DNA from: Woeseia sp.
GTDB lineage: Bacteria > Pseudomonadota > Gammaproteobacteria > Steroidobacterales > Woeseiaceae
Assembly: GCA_018701055.1 (NCBI GenBank)
Contig: JABIUH010000142.1
Coordinates: 1-11,164 of the forward strand
DNA: 11,164 bases
Reading direction: 5' to 3'
A model generated the notes under the pieces. The model saw only the letters and a program-made list of their open reading frames with translations, was not told the origin of the DNA and did no database searches. Below are positions 1 to 7,612 of this stretch, one piece after another. Numbering within the stretch: position 1 is the stretch's first letter; every line of letters begins with the position of its first letter. The position numbers and the translations under genes are program-made.

Positions 1-1781
1 ATGTCATTTTTGCTGTTAACCCCGATGCCGGAACACTTATCGAGTCGTTCGGGAAAGGCGGGCATATTGATTTATGGGAAAACCATGTTTGGCCTGCTCA
101 TCTGGTGCAAAACAAGTTGTCCAACAACTCGCCTCCGGCTACGTACAAGAATTTCTTAATTGTAGATTCAAACGTGTTCGAGAATAGAGAGGAACCACCC
201 GGCAATGTCCGCGCGTTCGATACATTGACGGGCGAATTCAAATGGAGATTTCACACCATCCCGTTGGAAGGCCAGCCTGGGTATGAGACCACGGAATGGG
301 AAGAGAATATGAACTACGGTGGCGCCAACTCATGGGGTGGATTTGTTGTAGATGAAGAAAGAGGCTGGGTATTTGGTGCTACGGGTGCAATGACCGGAGG
401 GATCCATGGTAATGGCGGAGCTAGACCTGGTAAGAATCTTTATTCAAATTCCGTAATTGCCCTTGATGCAACGACGGGCGAGTTGCAATGGCATTTTCAA
501 ACGATGCACCACGATATTTGGGATTATGATATCGCTCCTGCACCGATGTTAGCTACGATTACCAAGGAGGATGGGATAGAACAGGATGTGGTCGTGCAAA
601 CGGGCAAGCAGGGCAAATTCTTTGTATTTGACCGGGATACGGGCGAATCGCTATTCCCAATCGTTGAGAAACCTGTTCCGACTGACGCAGTACCCGGCGA
701 AGTTCCATATCCAACGCAACCGTGGCCGCTAAAACCAGATCCTCTGGTACGTACGTCATTCTACGAGTCTGATTTGACGGACATCACACCCGAGTCTCAT
801 GCATCCGCCCTGGAAAAGTTTAAAAAGCTAAAAGCAGGACCGATGTATACGCCTCCAAGTATCGAAGGAACCATCGTCCAGCCGGGTATTCATGGAGGAA
901 ATGAATGGGGAGGGCCGGCCTTTGATCCGGAGACAAATATATCCTACGTAAACGTGAATGACTTTCCGTTTATTTTGACGACGGTCCCGATGCAACCTGA
1001 TCAATTTTCAGATATGTCGGATCTGCAGCGAGGCAGCACAATATACAACGCGCAATGTGCAGCTTGTCACGGAGGTGAAAGACAAGGCGCGACCGGCCTG
1101 CCGCTGGATAACTTGGCGTTTAGTGCCGACGCTCTGAAAGAGATCATTACTAAAGGCAGAAATGCGATGCCGGCATTCCAGTACTTTGAAGACGATGAAT
1201 TGGATTACCTGGTCGTGTTTCTTCAAAGTGAGCCTGGTGACGGATCTACCGCAGATATTGATTTAAGTGATGAGAGTTTGACGTGGAGCGGAGGCGAGGG
1301 CGAGCTTGCCTGGTCCACATCCACACCACAGTACGTTGCTGCGTTGGATTATTTTACAGACCACATGGGGTATCACGCGATTAAACCGCCATGGGGCAAA
1401 CTCATTGCCATAGATGTCGCAAAAGGTGACATTTTGTGGTCGATCCCACTCGGAGAATATCCTGGTTTGGTCGAAATGGGGATTCGACACACCGGTGTTG
1501 AAAACTTTGGTGGAATGGCGGTTACAAAAGGCGGTGTGATTTTTATCGGAGCAACAGAAGATAGCCGGTTCAGAGCATTTGATAAAACCAATGGCGAGCT
1601 TTTGTGGGAATTTGAGATGGCCGCACCTGGCTTTTCGAGCCCCTCCACTTATGAAATTGACGGAAGACAATACGTTGCGATTGTCGCAGGTGGCGGCGGC
1701 GGTCGTTATCGTTCGCCTGTAACAGGGCCTCTTGGAACGAGGCTTCATGTATTCGCTCTGCCAGCATCAGAGGTGCAATAA
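1..1781 (+). CDS. PQQ-dependent dehydrogenase with an internal cytochrome c domain (5' end missing)
   Basis: This is a quinoprotein of the membrane glucose dehydrogenase-like class. Such enzymes oxidise a sugar or alcohol in the periplasm using pyrroloquinoline quinone and pass electrons on to the respiratory chain. The frame is open to the left edge (reading from base 3, VIFAVNPDAGTLIESF...), so the real start and any signal peptide lie outside. The GTG at 105 is only the first internal start-like codon. The PQQ-propeller motif HDIWDYD is at 510-530, and repeated blades of the form ALDATTGELQWHF and AFDKTNGELLWEF are visible. The C-terminus has the family's glycine run (GGGGGR, about 1690-1707) and ends in LHVFALPASEVQ. 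A class I cytochrome c domain lies between propeller blades: CAACH at 1056-1070 binds heme, and the Met of NAMPAF (1167) is the likely axial ligand. This implies direct internal electron transfer. The substrate cannot be read from the sequence. The family call is firm. Confidence 0.93.
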   Translation, partial: VIFAVNPDAGTLIESFGKGGHIDLWENHVWPAHLVQNKLSNNSPPATYKNFLIVDSNVFENREEPPGNVRAFDTLTGEFKWRFHTIPLEGQPGYETTEWEENMNYGGANSWGGFVVDEERGWVFGATGAMTGGIHGNGGARPGKNLYSNSVIALDATTGELQWHFQTMHHDIWDYDIAPAPMLATITKEDGIEQDVVVQTGKQGKFFVFDRDTGESLFPIVEKPVPTDAVPGEVPYPTQPWPLKPDPLVRTSFYESDLTDITPESHASALEKFKKLKAGPMYTPPSIEGTIVQPGIHGGNEWGGPAFDPETNISYVNVNDFPFILTTVPMQPDQFSDMSDLQRGSTIYNAQCAACHGGERQGATGLPLDNLAFSADALKEIITKGRNAMPAFQYFEDDELDYLVVFLQSEPGDGSTADIDLSDESLTWSGGEGELAWSTSTPQYVAALDYFTDHMGYHAIKPPWGKLIAIDVAKGDILWSIPLGEYPGLVEMGIRHTGVENFGGMAVTKGGVIFIGATEDSRFRAFDKTNGELLWEFEMAAPGFSSPSTYEIDGRQYVAIVAGGGGGRYRSPVTGPLGTRLHVFALPASEVQ

Positions 1782-1824
1782 AGTATGCGGGATGCATAAA
1801 AATTGATTATTTAGGCGCGCCAAA

Positions 1825-1872
1825 ACAAAGTACGCTGACCGGTTAATTGGGTCTCGGTTCAGCGTACTTTGT
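1825..1872 (+). terminator. Long hairpin after the dehydrogenase, possible terminator
   Basis: The arm ACAAAGTACGCTGA (1825-1838) is perfectly complementary to TCAGCGTACTTTGT (1859-1872). This gives a 14-bp stem with a loop of about 20 bases, and CC/GG just inside can add two pairs past a bulge. It starts 43 bases after the dehydrogenase stop and ends 61 bases before the next start. There is no U-run beyond the stem on the + strand, although the stem itself ends in CUUUGU. On the - strand the stem is followed by TTTTG. It may act as a terminator or as a 3'-end RNA stabiliser. The structure is certain from the sequence, but the role is inferred. Confidence 0.55.
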
Positions 1873-1933
1873 AAACTTTGAACTCAACAAAGATGTGACT
1901 CAATCTACGAGATAAAAATCGAGGGCCAAACAA

Positions 1934-3412
1934 ATGAATACGATTATAAATAAGAAGAAACTCCTTTCGATTTTGACGTTAATTTTGTCTGGCAGCCTAA
2001 TGCAATACGCCGCTGCGCAGAACACAGATCCATTGAAAATCTTGATGATTACCGGCGGGGGCCCCTGGCACGATTATGCAACCCAAAAGGACCAGATCAA
2101 AGATGGGCTGTTGGAGCGTCTTTCGAACATCGAAATTACAACTGATTACGAAGGCGCGGATACGCTTACCATGGAATCAACTGATTTTCAGTTCTCCCGT
2201 CATTTGGAGGATGACTGGGCGGCAGAGTTCGACGTTGTTATCTACAATCACTGTAATCTTCAAGTAAAAGATGAAGCCTATGTAAAAGGAATTATCGCCG
2301 AGCACGTGAAGCATCAAGTACCTGCCGTTATGCTTCACTGCCCCATCCATCTCTATCAATATGCAAGGGGCGATGCAGCGGATGAATGGTGGGATTTTAC
2401 CGGTGCTGTTTCATACGTCCACGAGAAACAAAATCATCCGAATACCCCTCCCTACACGATCGAGGTTCTGGAACCGCATCATCAGATCATGAAGAACTAT
2501 CCTCGTTCCTGGCGCACGCCAGCAGGCGAGTTATATCTAATCGTTGATTTACATGATGATGCCACTCCGTTGTCTCACGCCTATTCGGTGGAGACAAACT
2601 CCTATTCTGAGACAGCCTGGATAAACGAATACCAAGGCCTTCGGGTTTTCACCAGTTCACTGGGGCATCATAATGTGTCGATGGGCTCGGATGTGAATTT
2701 GAATCTTATTGCATCGGGCGTGCTCTGGGCGGCAGGAAAACTTGAAGAAGATGGTTCGCCAGCCCTGGGATATGAAGGAGACCGCGGACTTGGGTGGATC
2801 TCTCTCTTGGATGATTCACTCAACGGCTGGATTGAAAGCGGCGGTGTTGTGGATTGGACGGCTGGTTCCTGGTACGGGGGGATGACCTGGCCAACCGCTG
2901 ATAATGCCTTGGCCGGAGAATCGTTTCGACTTGACGGCGACACTTTAATTGTCGAGGGCGGTAAAAGAAATCTGTTCTATGACGGTCGGATCGCTGGCGG
3001 ATATTTCGAAAATTTTGAATTCAAAGTTGATGTCTATACCCATCCTGGGTCGGCTGCAGGGGTCTATTTTCACACCCGTTACGAAGAGGAGGGAACTCCT
3101 GCCTTTGGTTATGAAGCTCAGATTAACGCCAGCCGGGCCGGTGAGAGCAAGACCGGCAGCTTGGTTGGGGCAAGCGAGGTAAACACTGCCTCACACGGCG
3201 ATAACGAATGGTTCAACTACCACATCAAGGTTGACGGCAAGAAAGTAACGGTAAAAGTGAATGGTGAGACAGTCAACGAATTCACCGAACCTGCAGACGT
3301 AGATGGACCGGCCAGTCTCCACCGGGGCACGATCGGCCTGGAGTCCGTGGGCTCCAACAGCCGTGTTTTCTTTCGGAATCCGATGATTCGTCTATTGCCG
3401 GATAATAATTAA
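1934..3412 (+). CDS. Secreted ThuA-like / DUF1080 (3-keto-disaccharide hydrolase) two-domain protein
   Basis: The N-terminus MNTIINKKKLLSILTLILSG...AAAQ is a typical signal peptide with cleavage near residue 29, so the protein is exported. Residues about 34-275 form a ThuA-like (trehalose utilisation) domain. It starts with LMITGGGPWHDY, contains AVMLHCPIHLY, and ends with INEYQGLRVFTSSLGHH followed by GVLWAAG. Residues about 283-488 form a DUF1080 domain, a lectin-like beta-sandwich: WISLLDDSLNGWI, AGVYFHTRYEEEG, then WFNYHIKVDGKKVTVKVNG and RNPMIRLLP. DUF1080 members have been characterised as 3-keto-disaccharide or 3-keto-glucoside hydrolases, and ThuA-type proteins occur in the same pathways. 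The exact reaction here is inferred. The start is supported by GAGGG at 1921-1925, eight bases upstream. The preceding gene is a sugar-type quinoprotein on the same strand, consistent with oxidised-sugar metabolism. A hairpin separates the two, so co-transcription is uncertain. Confidence 0.9.
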   Translation: MNTIINKKKLLSILTLILSGSLMQYAAAQNTDPLKILMITGGGPWHDYATQKDQIKDGLLERLSNIEITTDYEGADTLTMESTDFQFSRHLEDDWAAEFDVVIYNHCNLQVKDEAYVKGIIAEHVKHQVPAVMLHCPIHLYQYARGDAADEWWDFTGAVSYVHEKQNHPNTPPYTIEVLEPHHQIMKNYPRSWRTPAGELYLIVDLHDDATPLSHAYSVETNSYSETAWINEYQGLRVFTSSLGHHNVSMGSDVNLNLIASGVLWAAGKLEEDGSPALGYEGDRGLGWISLLDDSLNGWIESGGVVDWTAGSWYGGMTWPTADNALAGESFRLDGDTLIVEGGKRNLFYDGRIAGGYFENFEFKVDVYTHPGSAAGVYFHTRYEEEGTPAFGYEAQINASRAGESKTGSLVGASEVNTASHGDNEWFNYHIKVDGKKVTVKVNGETVNEFTEPADVDGPASLHRGTIGLESVGSNSRVFFRNPMIRLLPDNN

Positions 3413-3547
3413 AGAAGGATAAATGTGGCTGTTGTTATTCTTATGCAACTGCCAACAATAACCATTGCTGTGTCCCCGCATGCATATCGCTTTGCAGACG
3501 GCATGCTGCGCCCGGGTAACGGAAGCAATACGGCTGACCTGCCGTGA

Positions 3548-4897
3548 TTAGCAGTTGCCCCTGACGATGTAGTCGTTGACGATATTTTCAACTAACTCCT
3601 GTTTGCCGCTGATCTGTTGTGGCTCCCCATTCGCGGCAGCAAGGTCACGCAATGCCTGGAAGTCCAGATTACCGTCTTCGAAACGCTTGCCGTCACCGGA
3701 GTCAAAACTGGTGTAGCGGCCGAACCGCAATTCTGCGGATCGCGAATCACTGAGAACACGGTCGGCGATAACAAGGCCGCGTGCGAACGAGTCCATACCA
3801 CCGATATGCGCAATGAACAAGTCATTTGGATCTGTCGATTCTCTTCTTAATTTTGCATCGAAATTGAATCCACCACTGCCAAGACCACCGGCCTCAAGCA
3901 CAACCATCATGCCATGCACGCAATCATACAAATCGCTGGGAAACTGGTCGGTGTCCCAACCGTTCTGTGGGTCACCACGATTCGCGTCAATAGACCCGAG
4001 CAGCCCGGCGTCTGCAGCCATGCGTAGGTCGTGTGCGAACGTATGGCCCGCTAACGTTGCGTGATTCGCTTCGACGTTCAACTTAAAGTCGCCAGCCAAT
4101 CCATGGTGACGAAGAAATCCGATGACCGTTTGCGCATCAAAATCGTATTGGTGCTTCATAGGCTCCATCGGTTTCGGTTCAATCAGAAATGTGCCCTCGA
4201 AACCATTTGCACGACCGTAGTCCCTGGCTTTCTCCAGAAACATCGCGAAGTGCTCTAGCTCGCGTTTGGTGTCGGTATTCTGCAGGCACGCATATCCTTC
4301 GCGACCGCCCCAGAATACATAGTTTTCACCGCCCAGCTCTATCGTCGCGTCTATCGCCGCCTTGACTTGCGATGCAGCATAGGCCAGAACTTCAAAGTTA
4401 GGGTTGGTAGCCGCACCGTTCATATAGCGAGGATTGGAAAAAACGTTCGCTGTTCCCCAAAGCAACTTCATGCCGGTCGCTTTCTGCCGTTCCTTCGCGA
4501 GGTCGACAACCGCCTGCATGTTTTTTTCCGATTCAGCAACGCTATCGCCTTCCCAGGCCAGATCGAAATCATGAAAACACCAGTACGGCACATTGAGTTT
4601 TGTAAAAAACTCGAATGCGGCATTCATTTTCTCGGTGGCATTCGCCAATCGATCACCGGTGACTGTCCACGGGTGTACGCGGGTGCCCGGCCCGAACGGA
4701 TCAGCGCCGGTTGCGCAGAAAGAGTGCCAATAGCAAACGGCAAAGCGCAAATGCTCCTCCATTGTTTTTCCGGCAACCACACGTTCCGGATCATAGGTTT
4801 TGAATGCCAACGGGTTGTCGGAACCAGGCCCTTCGTGTTTGATCTGATCGATATCTGGAAAGTACGGCTTGTCACCCGTAAACACTGTACGACTCAT
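3548..4897 (-). CDS. xylA: Xylose isomerase
   Basis: This cytoplasmic enzyme interconverts D-xylose and D-xylulose, the first committed step of the isomerase pathway. At 449 residues it has the length of the class II (E. coli-like) enzymes. The active-site residues align with E. coli XylA at a constant offset of eight. His109 and Asp112 lie in CFHDFD. Glu240 is in LIEPKP. Glu276 and His279 are in NVEANH. Asp304 is in GSIDANRGD, Asp315 and Asp317 are in GWDTD, and Asp347 is in GFNFD. All expected metal and catalytic positions are therefore present. The ATG at 4895-4897 has GAGG (4905-4908) seven bases upstream. It begins 26 bases after the xylB stop, so it is very probably translated from the same galM-xylB-xylA message. 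I see no convincing terminator in the 135 bases between its stop and the convergent ThuA-like gene. The assignment is secure. Confidence 0.98.
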   Translation of the reverse strand: MSRTVFTGDKPYFPDIDQIKHEGPGSDNPLAFKTYDPERVVAGKTMEEHLRFAVCYWHSFCATGADPFGPGTRVHPWTVTGDRLANATEKMNAAFEFFTKLNVPYWCFHDFDLAWEGDSVAESEKNMQAVVDLAKERQKATGMKLLWGTANVFSNPRYMNGAATNPNFEVLAYAASQVKAAIDATIELGGENYVFWGGREGYACLQNTDTKRELEHFAMFLEKARDYGRANGFEGTFLIEPKPMEPMKHQYDFDAQTVIGFLRHHGLAGDFKLNVEANHATLAGHTFAHDLRMAADAGLLGSIDANRGDPQNGWDTDQFPSDLYDCVHGMMVVLEAGGLGSGGFNFDAKLRRESTDPNDLFIAHIGGMDSFARGLVIADRVLSDSRSAELRFGRYTSFDSGDGKRFEDGNLDFQALRDLAAANGEPQQISGKQELVENIVNDYIVRGNC

Positions 4898-4923
4898 GTT
4901 ATTGCCTCATCTTGGATGTTTGT

Positions 4924-6408
4924 TCAGCTATAGAGCTCGGCGACTTTTTCGGCCGCTCGCTGATATTCTTTGTAAGTATCAATGTAAAAATCGACCGCCG
5001 ACGGACGCGGATCTAGACTCCGTTCTGGGTCCCGTTGCAGATGTTCACCGACCAAGTTACCCAAATCGTCGGGCCGGTCTTCGAGCATCGCCAGCGCTTG
5101 CAATGCGGCACCAAAACCTGCGCCTTCGCCATGCTTGAGAACCGTAACCGGCGTGTCACAAATGTCGGCGACGACTTGTCGCCAGGTTGCGCTGTTCACG
5201 CCACCTCCAGTGAGTACGATCTGCTCCGCGGATATTCCGAGTTCGGTCAGTTCATCGAGGCCAAATCGAAGCGCAAACGTCGCGCCTTCAACCGCTGACC
5301 TAAGAATGTTTTCGGTGCGCGCATTGCGGCTGTCCAAACCGAAAACGCAACCTTTTGCGTCGGGCAGGTTCGGCGTTCGCTCACCATTGAAGTACGGCAC
5401 TGTAATGACGCCGTTGGCCCCTCTGTTCGAGGCCTCCAGCTGCGCCTCGAAACTCGCGATGTCGGCTTGCACCAGATTGCGCATCAGCTCTGTACTAACT
5501 GTGCAATTCATCGTGCACAATAATGGCAACCAGCCGCCTGTTGACGAACAGAACGCGGCAATATTGCCTTTCTTGTCGATGACGGGCTTGTCTGAAAAGG
5601 CGAATACGGTGCCGGACGTACCAAGGCTCATGGTGACGACGCCCGCGGCAACGTTGCCAGTACCCAATGCACCCATCATGTTGTCGCCGCCGCCGATCGA
5701 TACCGGAACACCAGAGGGTAAGGCCAGTTCCTTCGCAATCGACGGCAGCAATTCACCAATCGGTCCGTTGTCTAGCCTTACGTCTGGCAGACACTCTCTC
5801 AGATCCCGATCGGGATCTATTGCGGCCAACATCTTTTCTGACCAACTGCGAGTCCTGATCTCCAGGAACCCGGTTCCTGATGCATCGCCAGCCTCCATTC
5901 TGCGCTCGCCCGTCAGATAGAAATTCAAGTAGTCGTGCGGCAGCAGAATGGAGTCCATCTGTGCGTATAGGTCTGGGTGATAATCTTTAAACCAGCGTAT
6001 TTTGGATGCCGTATAGCCGGGCAAAACAGGGTTGCCGGTTTCTTCGATACAAGCATCGTAGCCACCGAATGCGTCCATGATTGCGTCACATTCAGGGCCC
6101 GTTGACGTGTCGCACCAGAGCTTGACCGGCGCCTGAACCTCGCCAGCTTTGTCTAGCGGCACGAAGCCATGTTGCTGGCCTGAAACACCGATCGCTGCGA
6201 CACTTTGGCGGACATCTTTTCCGACCTGCTGCAAAGCCTGTCGCAGTGCATTTATCCACCAGTGCGCTTGTTGTTCTGCAGCCCCCTCTTCTGTCTGATA
6301 GATGTCGAGCGGCGCACTTTCCACAGCCACGGTCTCGCGAGCCAGGAAGTCATATAAGACGACTTTGACGCTTTGCGTACCCAGATCGATGCCGAGGACT
6401 GTTGACAC
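4924..6408 (-). CDS. xylB: Xylulokinase (FGGY family)
   Basis: This enzyme phosphorylates D-xylulose with ATP to D-xylulose 5-phosphate, feeding the pentose phosphate pathway. At 494 residues it has normal family length. The N-terminal FGGY ATPase lobe begins VLGIDLGTQSVK. The sugar-binding SGQQHG is at residues 76-81 and KLWCDTST follows at about 96-103. The likely catalytic base Asp242 lies in IGGGDNMMGA, equivalent to Asp233 of E. coli XylB. The C-terminal lobe has VEGATFALRFGLDEL and the nucleotide-binding TGGGVNSATWRQ. The best start is GTG at 6406-6408. A GGGAG at 6422-6426 is a rather distant ribosome-binding site. It lies 102 bases downstream of galM, and this gap contains a candidate promoter and operator. 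It could therefore be expressed both by read-through from galM and on its own. The family call and the xylulose specificity are both well supported by xylA next door. Confidence 0.97.
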   Translation of the reverse strand: MSTVLGIDLGTQSVKVVLYDFLARETVAVESAPLDIYQTEEGAAEQQAHWWINALRQALQQVGKDVRQSVAAIGVSGQQHGFVPLDKAGEVQAPVKLWCDTSTGPECDAIMDAFGGYDACIEETGNPVLPGYTASKIRWFKDYHPDLYAQMDSILLPHDYLNFYLTGERRMEAGDASGTGFLEIRTRSWSEKMLAAIDPDRDLRECLPDVRLDNGPIGELLPSIAKELALPSGVPVSIGGGDNMMGALGTGNVAAGVVTMSLGTSGTVFAFSDKPVIDKKGNIAAFCSSTGGWLPLLCTMNCTVSTELMRNLVQADIASFEAQLEASNRGANGVITVPYFNGERTPNLPDAKGCVFGLDSRNARTENILRSAVEGATFALRFGLDELTELGISAEQIVLTGGGVNSATWRQVVADICDTPVTVLKHGEGAGFGAALQALAMLEDRPDDLGNLVGEHLQRDPERSLDPRPSAVDFYIDTYKEYQRAAEKVAELYS

Positions 6409-6438
6409 AGGTGTTGGACCGCTCCCAGATTATATGAA

Positions 6439-6450
6439 GAAAACGTTTAC
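6439..6450. promoter_or_regulatory. LacI/GalR-type operator candidate in the galM-xylB gap
   Basis: GAAAACGTTTAC is a near-palindrome around a central CG, which is the usual form of LacI/GalR-family operators. It matches the operator candidate at 7558-7569 at nine of twelve bases; both fit GWAWACGTWTAC. It directly abuts the -10 of the candidate xylB promoter and would overlie its transcription start, a classical repression position. The likely ligand is the LacI-family protein encoded from 7613. Binding is inferred. Confidence 0.5.
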
Positions 6451-6480
6451 ATTTTAAACCGGGATGCAACGTATTTTCAA
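6451..6480 (-). promoter_or_regulatory. Candidate internal promoter ahead of xylB
   Basis: On the - strand, TTGAAA (6480-6475) is followed after 18 bases by TAAAAT (6456-6451), a near-consensus sigma-70 pair. The predicted start near 6444 would leave a leader of about 36 bases that includes the GGGAG ribosome-binding site. A second reading is TTAAAA (6457-6452), 17 bases, then a perfect TATAAT (6434-6429). That would start transcription almost on the ribosome-binding site, so it fits less well. The promoter is inferred from sequence alone. Confidence 0.45.
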
Positions 6481-6510
6481 ATGCATATAGTTTGCTGCGC
6501 GTGAGGATGG

Positions 6511-7518
6511 CTAAGAACGGGGCTTACCAGGCACAAATTCGTAGATTGTGCGTTGTTGATAGACGTCTCCCGGTGCCAATCGCGCCGATGGGAAAGCCGG
6601 CTGATTTGGTGCATCGGGGAAGCCCTGGGCTTCCAGACACAGTCCGGCGCGCGGTCGAAAAGGATCAGTGAGATATTCGCCCGTGTAGAGTTGCAGTCCT
6701 GCTTGAGTTGTGTGCACGTGCATGGACAGACCGCTCTGCGGAGACGATATCGTGGCAACTCTGTGCAGCATTCCGTCGTCGTTTTTCAAAACGAAATTAT
6801 GGTCGTACTGTCGGCGTTGACCATCCTCTGAGTTCGTTGTACGCATCGTTGTCGGGCGACGAAGGTCAAATTTTGTGGCTTCTACTTCACGAATTTCACC
6901 GCTAGGAATCTTGTCACCATCAACGGGTGTGAATTGGTCTGCTTCGATTTGGATGTCATGTGAATCGATCGACTGTTGTTGCTTGTCGAGATTAAAATAG
7001 GCGTGGTTGGCGAGATTCACGACCGTGTCTGAATCTGTAGTCGCCTTGTAATCAATGACCAGTGAGTAGTCAGTAACTATTTGATATTTAACGGTGACTT
7101 CCAGTTTTCCCGGGAAACCGCTCTCGCCGTCAGGAGACATATAAGAGTATTGGACCGCGGCTTCGTTTTCCAGCGAGCGCATCTGCCAAAAGCGTTGATG
7201 AAAGCCGTCCCTACCACCGTGCAGACAGGTTCCGGCCGGCATCTCATTCGGATCTACTGAAAAGGCATTGTCGTCAATCGAGAAGCGCGCAGCACCTATG
7301 CGATTCGCGAAACGCCCCACCGTCGCACCCATGTAGAAATCGTCATGCAAATAATCGTCGAGGTTTGAGTAGCCGAGCACGGCATCAACAACACCAGATT
7401 CGGTTGGCACGCGTATAGCCTGAATGGTCGCGCCAAAATTCAATAGCGTCACCTCCATACCTGCGAGTGACCTCAGCGTTATTGCTTCGATCGATTTCGT
7501 TGAATCACCTGACTGCAC
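6511..7518 (-). CDS. galM: Aldose 1-epimerase (mutarotase)
   Basis: This enzyme interconverts the alpha and beta anomers of an aldose. In this operon xylose is the probable substrate, because XylA acts on one anomer. At 335 residues it has typical GalM length. Family residues align well with characterised GalM: His100 in TCLHGG, His172 in NLANHAYFNL (catalytic acid), Asp239 in YDHNFVL, and Glu296 in CLEAQGFPDAPNQ (catalytic base). The pattern NxRxGxAxF, with Arg73 in FANRIG, is also present. There is no signal peptide, so it is cytoplasmic. The chosen start is GTG at 7516-7518, with AAGGA (7526-7530) seven bases upstream. It is the first gene of a - strand series with xylB and xylA, and is divergent from a LacI-type regulator across 94 bases. 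Specificity for xylose rather than glucose or galactose is an inference from context. Confidence 0.95.
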   Translation of the reverse strand: MQSGDSTKSIEAITLRSLAGMEVTLLNFGATIQAIRVPTESGVVDAVLGYSNLDDYLHDDFYMGATVGRFANRIGAARFSIDDNAFSVDPNEMPAGTCLHGGRDGFHQRFWQMRSLENEAAVQYSYMSPDGESGFPGKLEVTVKYQIVTDYSLVIDYKATTDSDTVVNLANHAYFNLDKQQQSIDSHDIQIEADQFTPVDGDKIPSGEIREVEATKFDLRRPTTMRTTNSEDGQRRQYDHNFVLKNDDGMLHRVATISSPQSGLSMHVHTTQAGLQLYTGEYLTDPFRPRAGLCLEAQGFPDAPNQPAFPSARLAPGDVYQQRTIYEFVPGKPRS

Positions 7519-7554
7519 TAAATGTTCCTTTGGCGAAGGTCGACTGATCGATCA

Positions 7555-7583
7555 ATTGTATACGTATACCCTGCTAGCGGCAA
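7555..7583 (-). promoter_or_regulatory. Candidate galM-xylBA promoter
   Basis: On the - strand, TTGCCG (7583-7578) and TACAAT (7560-7555) are separated by 17 bases. They match the sigma-70 boxes at four of six and five of six positions. Transcription would start near 7548, about 30 bases before the galM GTG, leaving room for AAGGA at 7530-7526. A perfect palindrome overlaps the -10 box. The call is by inspection only. Confidence 0.5.
7558..7569. promoter_or_regulatory. LacI/GalR-type operator candidate in the divergent galM-regulator region
   Basis: GTATACGTATAC is a perfect 12-bp palindrome with a central CG. It lies between the divergent galM and LacI-family genes and overlaps the -10 of the candidate galM promoter. 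A bound repressor would block galM-xylB-xylA and could also autoregulate its own gene, whose start is 44 bases away. The nine-of-twelve match to the site at 6439-6450 supports a shared regulator. It remains a prediction. Confidence 0.55.
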
Positions 7584-7612
7584 AATCCACTTAATCCTTA
7601 AAGAGACCACCT

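Noticed and set aside
3413..3547. Possible terminator between the convergent ThuA-like gene and xylA
   Set aside because: Only weak pairings were found, such as GTTATT with AATAAC and two GCATGC copies. There is no stable stem with a U-run.
4367..4933. 188-codon open frame on the + strand opposite xylA
   Set aside because: It is antisense to xylA with all its active-site codons. No domain or ribosome-binding site supports it.
5135..5920. 261-codon open frame on the + strand inside xylB
   Set aside because: It lies wholly antisense to a clearly conserved kinase. The translation has low-complexity Ser/Arg/Pro content and no recognisable motif, as expected for a shadow frame in GC-rich DNA.
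7545..7554. Palindrome TGATCGATCA next to the galM operator candidate
   Set aside because: It is perfect and has a central CG, but it does not fit the motif shared by the two better sites. GATC-based palindromes are common by chance.
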